Positions 17,823 through 27,113 are shown, counted from the first letter of the stretch. The stretch is 64,000 nucleotides of DNA from UBA6912 sp963792895 (GCA_963792895.1 CAWBYA010000008.1:248001-312000), one strand, 5' to 3'. Numbers and translations are program-made. The notes: generated by a model from the letters alone, not told the origin.

Positions 17823-18801
17823 GAGTTGGCGTAGTGGCGAGACCCTGCTCGATCTTGGCCGGCAGATCATCGTCGGCGCCTTCGCGAGCCATTGCGATCG
17901 CATTGGCGACGGCGAACCGAGACGAAGAGCCATGCGCGACGACAACCACACCATTGACGCCGAGCAGGTGCGCGCCACCGACTCCCTCCGGATCGAGCTT
18001 CTTCCTGAAGTCGGCGAGCACTGGTCCGAGTTTCTCGATGAGGCCGCTCAGGTCCTGACGGCCGGCAAACGACTCTGCGAGGAGCTTCTGCACCATCGCA
18101 GCGGCGCCCTCTGCCGTCTTGAGGAACACGTTGCCGGTGAAGCCATCGGTGACGAACACGTGGGCGTTCGACGTGCCCAGGTCCCGCCCCTCGATGTTGC
18201 CGATGAAATTCACGCCCGGGGTCGCCCCGATGAGGCGGTGCGCCTCCTTCTCGATGTCGCGACCCTTGCCGTCCTCTTCGCCGATGTTGAGGAGGCCGAC
18301 TCTTGGGTGGGCGAGACCCAGGTGAGACGATGCGAGCGCCGCACCCATGACGGCGAACTGGGCCAGCTGATCCGGCCGTGCGCTGAGACCGGCACCACTG
18401 TCGAGTATCACCTTGGCCGTTGGCATCAAGGTTGCGAGGGCCGGCCGCGACACGCCGGGCAGACGGCCCACGATCAGCGCCGCTGCCGCCATTGCTGCCC
18501 CGGTTGATCCCGCCGACACGAAGCCCTGCGCATCGCCCGAGGCAACGAGCCGGGCGGCCACACACACGGAGGCGTCCTTCTTCTCGCGCAACGCAGTGGT
18601 GGGGTCGTCCGCCATGTCGATGACCTCGGACGCGTGGATGACCGGGAGTTCGGATCCCGCTGCGACGAGCAGAGCGGTGATGCGAGGCGCGTCTCCAACG
18701 AGGATGAGGTCGGCACCTGCGTCGGCAGCTGCGACCGCCCCGAGAACGATCTCATCGGGTGCTCGATCGCCGCCCATGGCATCGACTGCGATGCGCGACA
18801 C
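17815..18801 (-). CDS. plsX: Phosphate acyltransferase PlsX
   Basis: 328-aa enzyme that makes acyl-phosphate from acyl-ACP for phospholipid synthesis (PlsX/PlsY route). It starts with the family motif RIAVDAMGGDRAPDEIV after a GTG at 18801. GFVSAGSTGAAMAAA, LLNIGEEDGKG and FVTDGFTGNVFLKTAEG are conserved. It lies 8 bases after rpmF and overlaps rnc, the widespread rpmF-plsX arrangement. Confidence 0.95.
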   Translation of the reverse strand: MSRIAVDAMGGDRAPDEIVLGAVAAADAGADLILVGDAPRITALLVAAGSELPVIHASEVIDMADDPTTALREKKDASVCVAARLVASGDAQGFVSAGSTGAAMAAAALIVGRLPGVSRPALATLMPTAKVILDSGAGLSARPDQLAQFAVMGAALASSHLGLAHPRVGLLNIGEEDGKGRDIEKEAHRLIGATPGVNFIGNIEGRDLGTSNAHVFVTDGFTGNVFLKTAEGAAAMVQKLLAESFAGRQDLSGLIEKLGPVLADFRKKLDPEGVGGAHLLGVNGVVVVAHGSSSRFAVANAIAMAREGADDDLPAKIEQGLATTPTRV

Positions 18802-18809
18802 GGTGATAC

Positions 18810-18986
18810 TCAGGTCGTCGGAAGGACTTCGCGACGGTTGTAGGTGCCGCACTCGGCGCAGGCGCGGTGCGGGATGTGCATCGAGCCACACTGCTGGCAC
18901 GCAACCATCGTGGGCGCGCTCACCTTCCACTGCGCCTTCCGGCGCCGCGTCCGCGATCGCGACATCTTCTTCTTCGGTACCGCCAT
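18810..18986 (-). CDS. rpmF: 50S ribosomal protein L32
   Basis: 58-aa bL32. It begins MAVPKKKMSRSRTRRR and has both zinc-ribbon pairs (CQQC and CAEC), so it is the zinc-binding form. It lies between DUF177 and plsX, the standard neighbourhood. Confidence 0.96.
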   Translation of the reverse strand: MAVPKKKMSRSRTRRRKAQWKVSAPTMVACQQCGSMHIPHRACAECGTYNRREVLPTT

Positions 18987-19005
18987 GGCGAACCTCGCTT
19001 CGGGA

Positions 19006-19512
19006 TCAGTCCCCGGACTCGAAGAGGTCCTCGAGGGCCGCAAAGGGCGACTCGGGACGACCGGCCGGTTCGGGGGTCGCCATATTCAAGCCGGTTTCGG
19101 AGTCCGGAACAAGTCGCTCACATGGCGGGTCACAGACGGGCAGGAGCGGCATCGCAAGCAACACCTCGTCGCGCAGCATGGGTTCGAGGTCGAGCTCGTC
19201 CCCATGCAGTTCATAGCCGTCGTCGCCGCCCTTGCGCTCGGCGATCTGGGCGATGTCGACCTCCAAGCGAACGTCGCGCTCGGTGAGGCAGCGCGGACAG
19301 GTGTATCTGGCGGTCGCGGACACGGTGCCCCGGACCACGACGCCACCAGACACGGCACTGAGGTCGAGATCGGCTTCGAGCGAAGGCTCCGGGAGCACCC
19401 CGGCCATCTCGATGCCCCAGTCGACTGGAATCGAGAGCCGATAGGGTCGCGCCGCGCCGCCATGACGGACGAGGTCGCCCACGTGGACCAGGAAAGGCGA
19501 GGCGTGCGGCAT
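19006..19512 (-). CDS. DUF177 (YceD-type) protein
   Basis: 168-aa DUF177 protein, the usual partner upstream of rpmF; family members are linked to 23S rRNA accumulation. It has the conserved YTCPRCL cysteine pair and a second pair in CDPPC; the C-terminus is acidic (FAALEDLFESGD). The ATG at 19512 is preceded by TACACT with a 6-base gap, so the mRNA is probably leaderless and the rpmF-plsX-rnc-mutM operon may start here. Confidence 0.88.
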   Translation of the reverse strand: MPHASPFLVHVGDLVRHGGAARPYRLSIPVDWGIEMAGVLPEPSLEADLDLSAVSGGVVVRGTVSATARYTCPRCLTERDVRLEVDIAQIAERKGGDDGYELHGDELDLEPMLRDEVLLAMPLLPVCDPPCERLVPDSETGLNMATPEPAGRPESPFAALEDLFESGD

Positions 19513-19553
19513 GGGGAAAGTGTAGGAACGTACGCGGCCGAATCAGCGCGACG

Positions 19554-20070
19554 TCACTCGGAGAGCGGAGGATCGGGGGACGCCGGCAAGGCGCGATGCA
19601 GCTCTGCCCGCGACTCCTGCACATACCGCAACAGCTCCCCGAGGATCGGCCTCTGCCTCGGCAAGATGGCGCTCGGCGAAGTCCTCGGCTTCGAGCCTGA
19701 TGCGCTCTGCGTCGCTCTCGGCCTGACGCACGAGCCGATTCGCCTCCTCGACGGCCTCGGCCACGATGTAGCTCTCGCTGATGAGCTCCGCAGAGCGGGT
19801 TTGCGCTTTGGCGATCACGTCACGCGCCGTTTCATTGGTTCTGGCGATGTACGTTTCACGCTGCCTGACCATCCATCGTGCGGCGCGCAACTCCTCGGGC
19901 AACGCCTGCTGCAGCTCACGAAGCTCGTCGATGAACTCGTCTCGATGAAGCATCACGTTGCTCGACAGGGGCACGGGACGCGCTTCCTCGACTTCGACGA
20001 TGAGCCTCTCGATGTCGTCGATCAGCTGACCGGGGATGGGCGGCGGTGGTGGGCGCTGCTCGTCAGTCAC
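19554..20070 (-). CDS. Actinobacterial coiled-coil protein between coaD and DUF177, apparent frameshift
   Basis: Conserved but uncharacterised coiled-coil protein found next to coaD/DUF177 in actinobacteria (the Rv2927c type). The GTG at 20070 overlaps the coaD stop by 8 bases. After a Pro-rich start it is helical, with EELRAARWMVRQRETYIART and a heptad-like Glu/Ala/Arg region. At about 19647 the frame seems to gain one base. As given it ends in a poor Arg/Ala/Ser tail stopping at 19543. Dropping one base restores the helical ILGELLRYVQESRAELHRAL and a stop at 19554 (171 aa). No enzymatic motif is visible. Confidence 0.75.
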
Positions 20071-20542
20071 CGGCCACCCGCGCTTTCAGTGCTTGCAGAA
20101 CAGGAGCAGGCACGAGTGAGTCGACAGACCCGCCGAGATTGGCCACCTGCTTGACCAGCGAAGACGACAGGTAGCCGAATTCGGGCTTGGTGGCTACGAA
20201 CAGGGTCACGATGCCCGAGAGATGCCGGTTCATCTGTGACATCTGCAACTCGTAGTCGAAGTCCGTGATGGCGCGCAGACCCTTCACGATGACGTCGCTC
20301 TTCGTCTGGTGTGCATAGTCGACCAGCAGCCCGGTGAATGAGCCAATCTCCACGTTCGGCCAGTTCGCACAGCACTCCTTGAGCAGCTCGATACGCTCCT
20401 CTGCCGTGAACATCGGGTCCTTGGAGGGGTTGCGAACGACGGCGACGAGCACCGAGTCGAAGATGGCTGCACAGCGCTCGATCACGTCGAGGTGGCCCTT
20501 GGTTGGAGGATCGAAGCTCCCCGGCACGAGAACGGACGTCAC
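20063..20542 (-). CDS. coaD: Phosphopantetheine adenylyltransferase
   Basis: 159-aa enzyme of coenzyme A synthesis (4'-phosphopantetheine plus ATP to dephospho-CoA). VLVPGSFDPPTKGHLDVI holds the nucleotidyl-transferase TxGH motif, and the C-terminal FGYLSSSLVKQVA matches the family SSSxVR/K region. The GTG at 20542 overlaps the rsmD stop (GTGA), so the start is set by coupling; an upstream in-frame start is less likely. Confidence 0.95.
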   Translation of the reverse strand: MTSVLVPGSFDPPTKGHLDVIERCAAIFDSVLVAVVRNPSKDPMFTAEERIELLKECCANWPNVEIGSFTGLLVDYAHQTKSDVIVKGLRAITDFDYELQMSQMNRHLSGIVTLFVATKPEFGYLSSSLVKQVANLGGSVDSLVPAPVLQALKARVAGD

Positions 20543-21081
20543 GCGGTCTCCTTGCGGTATCGCCACAGCTCGGCGTCCCCGTACCGGCGACGATCCACGA
20601 GCGACAGCTCGCCAACTCGCTGCGGCGGTTCATCACCCTTTCGGCGATGCACGACCACGGTCCCACCGTCCGCCAACCTCGGCTCCAATCGCTCCAGAAT
20701 CTGTGAAACGGACGGTAGTGGGAGCGCATACGGAGGGTCAACGAATGCGAGATCGGTCATGGTTGCCGTACGGGTGAGGTACCGATCGACGTCGTCTGCA
20801 ACGATCTCACCACCGAGACCCACTGCGGCGACGTTGGTGCGCAGCGCGTCGAGCGCCTTGCGATCTCGTTCGACGAACACCACCGAGGCTGCGCCACGGC
20901 TCAAAGCCTCGAGGCCGGCCGAACCGGTGCCGGAGAAGAGATCGAGAACGCGGGCGGAGCGCACGTCGCTGCCGAGCGACGCGAAGACGGCCTCTCGCAC
21001 CCGATCGGTGAGCGGCCTGGTGGTCGCACCCGGCGGCGAGGCAAGGCGTCGCCCCTTGGCCAACCCGGCGATGATGCGCAT
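20539..21081 (-). CDS. rsmD: 16S rRNA (guanine966-N2)-methyltransferase
   Basis: 180-aa RsmD. It starts MRIIAGLAKGRRLASP and has SAM motif LDLFSGTGSAGLEALSRGA and the catalytic DPPY. The ATG at 21081 has TAAGGT 7 bases upstream, so it is probably leaderless. It forms an overlapping chain with coaD and the coiled-coil gene. Confidence 0.94.
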   Translation of the reverse strand: MRIIAGLAKGRRLASPPGATTRPLTDRVREAVFASLGSDVRSARVLDLFSGTGSAGLEALSRGAASVVFVERDRKALDALRTNVAAVGLGGEIVADDVDRYLTRTATMTDLAFVDPPYALPLPSVSQILERLEPRLADGGTVVVHRRKGDEPPQRVGELSLVDRRRYGDAELWRYRKETA

Positions 21082-21255
21082 GACGTGAACCTTAGGACCG
21101 GTGCACTTCAGGAGTGCGGACCCCCGATGCGGCCCGAGGCTCCGCGGCGTCAGCGCCCGGCGCAGAGGGCACACGCCGTGTTCGACTTCTGCACGCACTC
21201 GATCCAGGTTGCACCATGTCCGTGCCTGGGGCCCAGCGCAGGGGCGCACAGCAGC

Positions 21256-23438
21256 TCAACTACGCAGCAGCCACTCGTCCTCGCTACCGAGAAGGATGCG
21301 GACCTCGTCCCGTATCTCGGGGTGACGGTCGAGCCCGGGGTCGGCTGCGACGAGCGCAAACGCCTCCCGCCGAGCGGAGACCAGTAGCTCGGCATCGCGG
21401 AGGATGTCTGCCAGCTTGAGGTCCTTCATCCCTGCCTGGCGCGCGCCGAACACCGTGCCTTGGCCCCGGATGCGAAGATCCTCCTCCGCGAGCCTGAAGC
21501 CATCGGTCGTCGCCACCATCGCCTCCATGCGCGCCTCACCATCTTCGGTTGTCGGCTCGGCGACGAGCACACAGGTCGCCGGATGCTTCCCTCGACCGAC
21601 CCGACCCCGCAGCTGGTGGAGCTGGCTGAGCCCGAAGCGGTCGGCATCCTCGATGACCATCACCGTCGCGTTCGGGATATCGATGCCCACTTCGATGACT
21701 GTGGTTGCGACGAGCACATCGAGCTCGCCTCGCCGGAAGGCGTGCATGACCGCATCCTTCTCCGCGGGCCTGAGCTGGCCGTGGAGAAGTCCGAGCCGGA
21801 GCGGCGGAAACACGCCTTGGAGGCGCTCGTACTCGGCCGTCGCCGATGCCGCCTCGAGCTTGTCGCTCTCCTCGACGAGCGGGCACACGACGAACGCCTG
21901 GCGGCCTGCTGCAACTTCCGTGCGGATCACGTCGTAGACGGGCTCGAGATCTCCGGCCGTTTACCGACGAGCTGCGTCGCAACCGGCGTGCGACCAGGCG
22001 GCATCTCGTCGAGCACCGAGACGTCGAGATCGCCGTACAGGGTCATGGAGAGCGTCCGCGGGATGGGCGTAGCGGTCATGATCAGCAGGTCCGGGTCGTA
22101 GTCCGCCGCCTTCTCGCGCAACCGGACTCGCTGGTAGACGCCGAAGCGATGCTGCTCGTCCACGACGGCGATACCCAGGCGGTGAAACGCGAGGCCCTGC
22201 TGGATCAGGGCGTGGGTGCCCACCACGAGGTCAACGGAGCCGTCGGCGATCCACTCGATGACGTCACGGCGCCCGGTCGCGTCGGCGGGAGCGAAGTTGA
22301 CAGCAGCTGCGCTCGAGGTGAGGAGCGCCATCCGCACGCTCGGCCCAGCCGGAGCGGCGGCCACAAACAGGTTGTCCTGGCCGGTGGCCGCCCCCGGGTC
22401 CTGCTGGGCCGGCTCGAGACCGGCCTCGGCGATCAGGTCGGCCATGCCGAGGAAGTGCTGCTCGGCGAGGACCTCGGTTGGGGCCATGACGGCGCCCTGG
22501 TAGCCCCCTTGCACCCCTGCGAGCAGGGACGCAAACGCAACAACCGTCTTGCCGGAGCCCACCTCGCCCTGCAGCAGCCGGTGCATCGGGTGCGGAGCGG
22601 CGAGGTCGGCCTTGATCTCGTCGATGGCGCGTTGCTGAGCGCCGGTCAACGTGTACGGCAATGCGCCGAGGAAGGCCGCCACCAAGGGACCTTCGACTTC
22701 ATGGATGACCCCGGCGGCGTCGTCGATCTGGCGGTGCTTGCGAATGGCCAGGGCGACCTCGAGCCGGAACAGCTCGTCGAACACGAGACGTCTCCGGGCG
22801 GGGGCGACCTCCGCCAGCACCTCAGGGAAGTGGATGGCGGTGAAGGCGGTGTCTCGCTCGATGAGACCGAGCCGGTCGAGCATCGCCGCCGGCAACACAT
22901 CGTGGATCGGCTGGGATCGCGTCAAGGCGTTGTGTATCGACACGCGGAGCTGACCTGGGCGGAGTCCAGCGACGCTGGGATGGATCGGGACCACCCTGCC
23001 GGTGACCAACGATTCGCCGCTGCCGTCGAGCCGGTCGACGTCGGGGCTCTTCATTTGGAGCTTGCCGCGGAAACGCTCTGCCTTGCCCGAGAGCGCCACC
23101 TCGCTGCCCTCGTCGAGCTTGAGGTACGGGTTGAACCACACCGCAGTGATCACGTTGGTGCCATCAGTGACGACGGCGTCGATCATGGTTCGGTTCCGAG
23201 AGATTCGGCGCCTGCGGACGGTCTTCACCGTTCCGCCCACCGTGACCTCTTCGCCGAGGGGAACCGAGGAGAGATCGAAGAGCTGACTTCTGTCGAGATA
23301 TCGACGCGGGACGTGGAGCAGCAAGTCGGCAACGCTCGTGATACCGGCTCCGTCGAGCTTCTTCACCGTGCGCGGTCCGATCCCCTTGACGGCGTCTGTG
23401 GGAATCGACGCGAGATACGACAGGGGTCGGCCGGGCAT
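21256..23438 (-). CDS. recG: ATP-dependent DNA helicase RecG, apparent frameshift
   Basis: Fork-reversal helicase, about 727 residues when reconstructed. The first part (23438 to about 21955) has the wedge/OB domain with GIGPRTVKKL, motif I GEVGSGKTVVAFA, DEAH-box-like VVDEQHRFG and motif III MTATPIPRT. The second part (about 21950 to 21256) has HGQLRPAEKD, VATTVIEVGIDIPNA and motif VI QLHQLRGRVGRG. The two parts lie in different frames. Adding one G in CGGCCGGAGATC (near 21953) joins them as KRPGDLEPVYDVIRTEV. As written, translation would stop at 21927, before the second RecA lobe, so the protein would be inactive if the change is real. The span is one base short of a multiple of three. Confidence 0.9.
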
Positions 23439-23666
23439 GGCGAGACAGCTTACGGCGACGAGTCGCCCGAGGAGATCAGGTCCCGACCCCGCAGCGAGAG
23501 GACGGCGGTCGCCGGCTCGCTCCGCTCTGCGATCCCGGGGCGGTTGTCCCCACGGGTGGTGCCCGACGCATCGAAGTGCCCGGCACATCGAGCCGGTAGA
23601 TGGGTGCGAGGGGAGCCGGAGAATGGACCGTCGGACCTCTCGCGCAACCCGACACCGCGAAAGGGG

Positions 23667-24275
23667 TCATCCACCCGCCGCCAGTGGTGCTGCGGCGAAC
23701 GGGACGCCGAAGCGGAGGCACCAAATGAGGACTGTTTGGTGTACCGCAGGGTCGTAGTCCGCAGGAAGCTCGTAGTTCTGTCCCCCGACATTGCCCTTGA
23801 TCTTGCCGAGGTCGACGTAGTCGCCCGGGTCGCCGCCTGCGTAGGTGTCGTCCGCCAGGACCCAGACGTAGAGGTCGGGGCCGTTCTGAATGTCGGTGTC
23901 GTCTTCGAAGCGGAGAACGAAACGTCCCTCCTGTTCGTAGACGGTGGCAGTGCCTTCGGCAGCGTGGTCGATGCCCGTGAAGTCTCCGACGAGCACCGCG
24001 ACGGGTCCAGCCGCCTCTGGTGCAGACGTGGTAGTGGTCGTGGTGGTGGTGCTCGCCTCACCCGCACCCGGTCCCGCAGCGGGAGGAGCCGTCGTCGTGG
24101 TCGTGGTTGGGCTCGGCACGTCGGTGCTCGGGGGCGGGGCAAAGGCTTCGGCAAGTGACTCGTCCACCCGATCGTCGACGAACAGCTTGTCCGGCCGGAA
24201 GGCCAAGAAGCCTGCAACGAGCACGACCAAGCCGACGCTGACGATGACCGTCCGATGGCGCTTGAGGAAATCCAC
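23667..24275 (-). CDS. DM13-domain membrane-anchored protein
   Basis: 202 aa. The GTG at 24275 has an AGGAG site. An N-terminal anchor helix (TVIVSVGLVVLVAGFLAF) is followed by a Thr/Pro/Ala-rich linker (residues about 50-85) and a DM13 domain: VGDFTGIDHAAEGTATVYE, PDLYVWVLAD, YVDLGKIKGNVGGQNYELP and a final VLIWCLRFGVPFAAA. DM13 domains are proposed to be extracytoplasmic redox or adhesion modules; the conserved Cys in IWC is present. It stands alone between the recG spacer and rpmB (divergent). Confidence 0.85.
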   Translation of the reverse strand: MDFLKRHRTVIVSVGLVVLVAGFLAFRPDKLFVDDRVDESLAEAFAPPPSTDVPSPTTTTTTAPPAAGPGAGEASTTTTTTTTSAPEAAGPVAVLVGDFTGIDHAAEGTATVYEQEGRFVLRFEDDTDIQNGPDLYVWVLADDTYAGGDPGDYVDLGKIKGNVGGQNYELPADYDPAVHQTVLIWCLRFGVPFAAAPLAAGG

Positions 24276-24387
24276 TGCTGATCACTCCTGGTATGGGATG
24301 CCCAACAGCCAACGCCGCCGGCTGGGCGCCCCTTCCTGATCGCGGGCGAGTTCAGGCATTGTTCACGTCTGTTGAGCCTCGTCGCCA

Positions 24388-24418
24388 TTGCCGACCCGGG
24401 CGGGGGTGCTGCTACACT
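24388..24418 (+). promoter_or_regulatory. Probable rpmB promoter
   Basis: TACACT (24413-24418) is a good -10 box. The best -35 candidate is TTGCCG (24388-24393) with a long 19-base spacer. The inferred leader is over 100 bases and ends in AGGAGG just before the rpmB ATG. Confidence 0.35.
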
Positions 24419-24531
24419 CCGGGCCCGGCGCGTAGGCCGGAGGCCATGCGTGCCATCGTGGCGCGAATTCGGGCACGGCCCGAACGCCCAGCCGCCCGAA
24501 ACGGGTGTGCTCCTAGGAGGTTTCCCTTTCC

Positions 24532-24720
24532 ATGTCATATCGGTGTGAAGTCTGCGGCAAGGAGCCGTGGTTCGGGAAGCAGGTCAGCTTCTCGCACAAG
24601 CGTTCCAGCCGCCGCTGGGTGCCCAACATCCAGAAGGTCCGGGTCAAGCACGGCAGCAACTCGAAACGGATTCGGGTCTGCACGTCGTGTATCAAAGCCG
24701 GCAAGATCGAGAAGGTCTGA
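24532..24720 (+). CDS. rpmB: 50S ribosomal protein L28
   Basis: 62-aa bL28. CEVCGKEP at the N-terminus and CTSCIKAGKI at the C-terminus give the four-Cys zinc form, and the basic core is HKRSSRRWVPNIQKV. AGGAGG lies 10 bases upstream of the ATG. A small cold-shock-like gene follows after 4 bases. Confidence 0.95.
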   Translation: MSYRCEVCGKEPWFGKQVSFSHKRSSRRWVPNIQKVRVKHGSNSKRIRVCTSCIKAGKIEKV

Positions 24721-24724
24721 CTCG

Positions 24725-24937
24725 ATGCAGGGTGTCGTCAAGGTCTACGACCCTACGACTGGCGCCGGGGTCATCGTGCGTGACGACGACCGGAGCGAGG
24801 TCATCCTTCGCCCCGGATCGCTTGCCGGATCCCTGTTCCGGACGCTACGCCAGGGTCAGCGGGTCGTCTTCGACATCGAGGAAGCCGACGGACGGCATTT
24901 CGCTAGCCGCCTCCGCTTCGGCTCTGACGGCTACTGA
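24725..24937 (+). CDS. Small cold-shock-like OB-fold protein
   Basis: 70-aa protein resembling a cold-shock domain: GVVKVYDPTTGAGVIVRDDD at the start and GQRVVFDIEEADGRHFASRL at the end match CspA strands 1-2 and 4-5. The RNP1 signature (K-G-F/Y-G-F-I) is altered to TGAGVIV with no aromatics, so nucleic-acid stacking would be weak or different. It is 4 bases from rpmB and ends in a terminator hairpin, so it is probably co-expressed with L28. The function is unproven. Confidence 0.72.
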   Translation: MQGVVKVYDPTTGAGVIVRDDDRSEVILRPGSLAGSLFRTLRQGQRVVFDIEEADGRHFASRLRFGSDGY

Positions 24938-24958
24938 GATCGGCCCCCCGCCGATCTC
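24936..24958 (+). terminator. Hairpin after rpmB and the cold-shock-like gene
   Basis: A perfect 9-bp stem GAGATCGGC / GCCGATCTC with a CCCCC loop overlaps the stop codon of the cold-shock-like gene. No T-tract follows (CCCCCGCTTCCC), as often seen in high-GC actinobacteria. Confidence 0.6.
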
Positions 24959-25021
24959 CCCCGCTTCCCGCCGGCCCCGGTATCATTGCGAGCCAATCCC
25001 CCACATCTGGAGGCTACCCAC

Positions 25022-25255
25022 ATGGTCGAGGCCTACGTACTCATACAGACCGAAGTCGGGAAGGCGGCCGTCGTCGCCAGGGAGATCGCCCAGATCACCG
25101 GGGTGACATCGTCCGAGGCCGTGACGGGCCCGTACGACGCGGTTGTCCACGCTCAGGCAGACGACGTCGACTCGCTGGGAAAGCTCGTTGTCGCTCGGAT
25201 TCAGGCTGTTGACGGCATCACGCGTACCCTCACCTGCCCGGTCGTCAAGCTGTAA
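25022..25255 (+). CDS. Stand-alone Lrp/AsnC ligand-binding (RAM) domain protein
   Basis: 77-aa protein that is only the effector-binding domain of Lrp/AsnC regulators, with no DNA-binding helix-turn-helix. VEAYVLIQTEVGKAAVVAREI and GPYDAVVHAQADD are typical RAM strands. Such SARP/Lrp-RAM proteins form decamers and may sense amino acids or act on other Lrp proteins; that is inference. GGAGG lies 8 bases before the ATG and TATCAT lies about 40 bases upstream. It is convergent with ddl. Confidence 0.85.
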   Translation: MVEAYVLIQTEVGKAAVVAREIAQITGVTSSEAVTGPYDAVVHAQADDVDSLGKLVVARIQAVDGITRTLTCPVVKL

Positions 25256-25267
25256 TTCAGGCCGCGC

Positions 25268-26275
25268 TCAGTGGCGCAAGGCTGCGTCGACGAGCGCATT
25301 GCAGAGCTCCGGGTAGCTCATGCCGCTCGCCAACCACATCTTCGGAAACCCCGAGATGGGTGTGAACCCGGGCATGGTGTTGACCTCGTTCAGCAGGAAG
25401 CCACGGCCGTCTGTCTCCAGGAAGAAGTCGACCCTCGCGAGACCGCGGCATTCGAGCGCTACGAACGTGCGGCACGCCAGTTCCCGTACCTGCTCCACCT
25501 CGGCAGGGGCCAAGTCGGCCGGTGCGACGAACTGGCTCGTCTGATCGTGGTACTTCGCGTCGTAGTCGTACCACCCGCCTGAGACGAGGACCTCGCCGGG
25601 AACGGATGCCCTGGGGCCGTCGAGCACGGCGACTTCGATCTCTCTTCCCCGAATCTCCTCCTCGACGATGACCTTGCTGCCGTGTTCGAGGGCACGTGCG
25701 ATGCCTTCCTTCAACTCGACGTCGGAGGAGCACCGGCTGATCCCGACAGACGAACCAAGTTCGGCAGGCTTCACGAACACGGGCAAGCCCAAGTGATCGA
25801 TCAGCCGCTCAACCGTCGTGGCGGGGTCATCGAGGTCCGCACTGCGAACAATGCGCCACGCTCCCGTGGCGATGCCCGCCTGGACTGCGAGCCGCTTGGT
25901 CAGGTCCTTTTCCATGGCGACGGCCGAGGATGCCACGCGGCACCCGACGTATGGGGTGCCGGCGATCTCGAAGACGCCTTGGATCGTCCCGTCCTCACCG
26001 TACGGGCCGTGGAGAACGGGGAACACCACGTCGAACTCGAGGCGATCGTCCCCAGCGACCAGCGTGCCACTCGGCAAGCGCAGGGATACGGGCCGACCTA
26101 CGGCAACCATCGGGTCCGACGTCTCGGCCAGCCACCAAGCGCCCGACCGGTCGATCCCAACGGCGACCACCTCGTGCCCGGCGCCTTCCAGCGCTCCGGC
26201 CACAGCGACGGCCGACACGCAGGACACATCGTGCTCGGCAGAACGCCCTCCAAACAAAACCAGCACACGTGCCAT
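25268..26275 (-). CDS. ddl: D-alanine--D-alanine ligase
   Basis: 335-aa ATP-grasp enzyme making the D-Ala-D-Ala dipeptide for peptidoglycan. It starts ARVLVLFGGRSAEHDVS, the classic Ddl motif. HGPYGEDGTIQG, VKPAELGSSVGISR and the Mg-binding LLNEVNTMPGFTPIS are intact. The ATG at 26275 has TATCCT 7 bases upstream (probably leaderless). The usual Ser/Tyr triad loop is present in outline. Confidence 0.95.
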   Translation of the reverse strand: MARVLVLFGGRSAEHDVSCVSAVAVAGALEGAGHEVVAVGIDRSGAWWLAETSDPMVAVGRPVSLRLPSGTLVAGDDRLEFDVVFPVLHGPYGEDGTIQGVFEIAGTPYVGCRVASSAVAMEKDLTKRLAVQAGIATGAWRIVRSADLDDPATTVERLIDHLGLPVFVKPAELGSSVGISRCSSDVELKEGIARALEHGSKVIVEEEIRGREIEVAVLDGPRASVPGEVLVSGGWYDYDAKYHDQTSQFVAPADLAPAEVEQVRELACRTFVALECRGLARVDFFLETDGRGFLLNEVNTMPGFTPISGFPKMWLASGMSYPELCNALVDAALRH

Positions 26276-26324
26276 GGCGGGGAGGATACCGCTGGGTGAC
26301 GGGAGCGGCCCGGCAATCACATGT

Positions 26325-27113
26325 TCAATCGTCCTCGCCCGTGCTCGCTGCGATGGCGTGGAACCCCCCATCCACATGGACGATCTCGCCTGACGTCATC
26401 GGGGCCCAATCAGACAGCAGCACCGCAACCATCTGCGCTACCGGAGTGGGGTCGGTGGTGTCCCAGCTGAGGGGCGCCCGCTCGGCCCACACGTCGTTGA
26501 ACCGGGAGAACCCAGGTATCCCCTTGGCGGCGACCGTCGCAAGGGGACCGGCGGACACGGCGTTGACGCGGATACCGTCGGCGCCGAGGTCCCTTGCGAG
26601 ATAGCGGGTGACGGCCTGGAGTGCGGCTTTCGCCACGCCCATCCAGTCGTAGGCGGGCCACGCCTGGGTGTTGTCGAAGTCGAGCGTCACCAGCGCCCCT
26701 CCACCGGCCTCCTGCATCAGCGACCGCAATGCCACGGCGAGCGTCTTGTACGAGAAGGCAGAGGTGAGAAAGGCGGTGCTTGCGCTCTCGGCCGGTGTCG
26801 TGAGAAATCTCCCGCCGAGTGCATCCTCCGGTGCGAACGCGATCGCGTGCAGCGCACCGTCGACGGCGCCCCATCGCGACCGGAGATCGGCAACGAGCGC
26901 GTCCACGTGGCTCGGGTCGTTGATGTCGAGCTCGAGCACGTCGGGTGGTGCAGGGAGCCGCTTTGCGGAGCGCTCCGTGAGCCGCATCCCGCGTCCGAAC
27001 CCGGTGAGCACGATCTCTGCACCCTGTTCTTGGGCGATACGCGCGGTATGCCACGCGATCGAGCCGTCCGTGAGGACTCCGGTGATGACGAGACGCTTTC
27101 CTTCGAGCAGCAA
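26325..27113 (-). CDS. fabI: Enoyl-[acyl-carrier-protein] reductase, InhA/FabI type
   Basis: 262-aa NADH-dependent enoyl-ACP reductase for the last step of fatty acid elongation. The N-terminal GKRLVITGVLTDGSIAWHTA is the FabI/InhA dinucleotide motif, and YDWMGVAKAALQAV holds the catalytic Tyr-(x)6-Lys pair. The C-terminal DWAPMTSGEIVHVDGGFHA is standard. Sequence detail (TGFGRGMRLTER, ATPVA-like TDPTPVAQMVAVLLSDW) is closer to mycobacterial InhA than to E. coli FabI. The start is a TTG at 27113 with GGAGGG eight bases upstream. No fabG/mabA is adjacent. Confidence 0.93.
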   Translation of the reverse strand: MLLEGKRLVITGVLTDGSIAWHTARIAQEQGAEIVLTGFGRGMRLTERSAKRLPAPPDVLELDINDPSHVDALVADLRSRWGAVDGALHAIAFAPEDALGGRFLTTPAESASTAFLTSAFSYKTLAVALRSLMQEAGGGALVTLDFDNTQAWPAYDWMGVAKAALQAVTRYLARDLGADGIRVNAVSAGPLATVAAKGIPGFSRFNDVWAERAPLSWDTTDPTPVAQMVAVLLSDWAPMTSGEIVHVDGGFHAIAASTGEDD

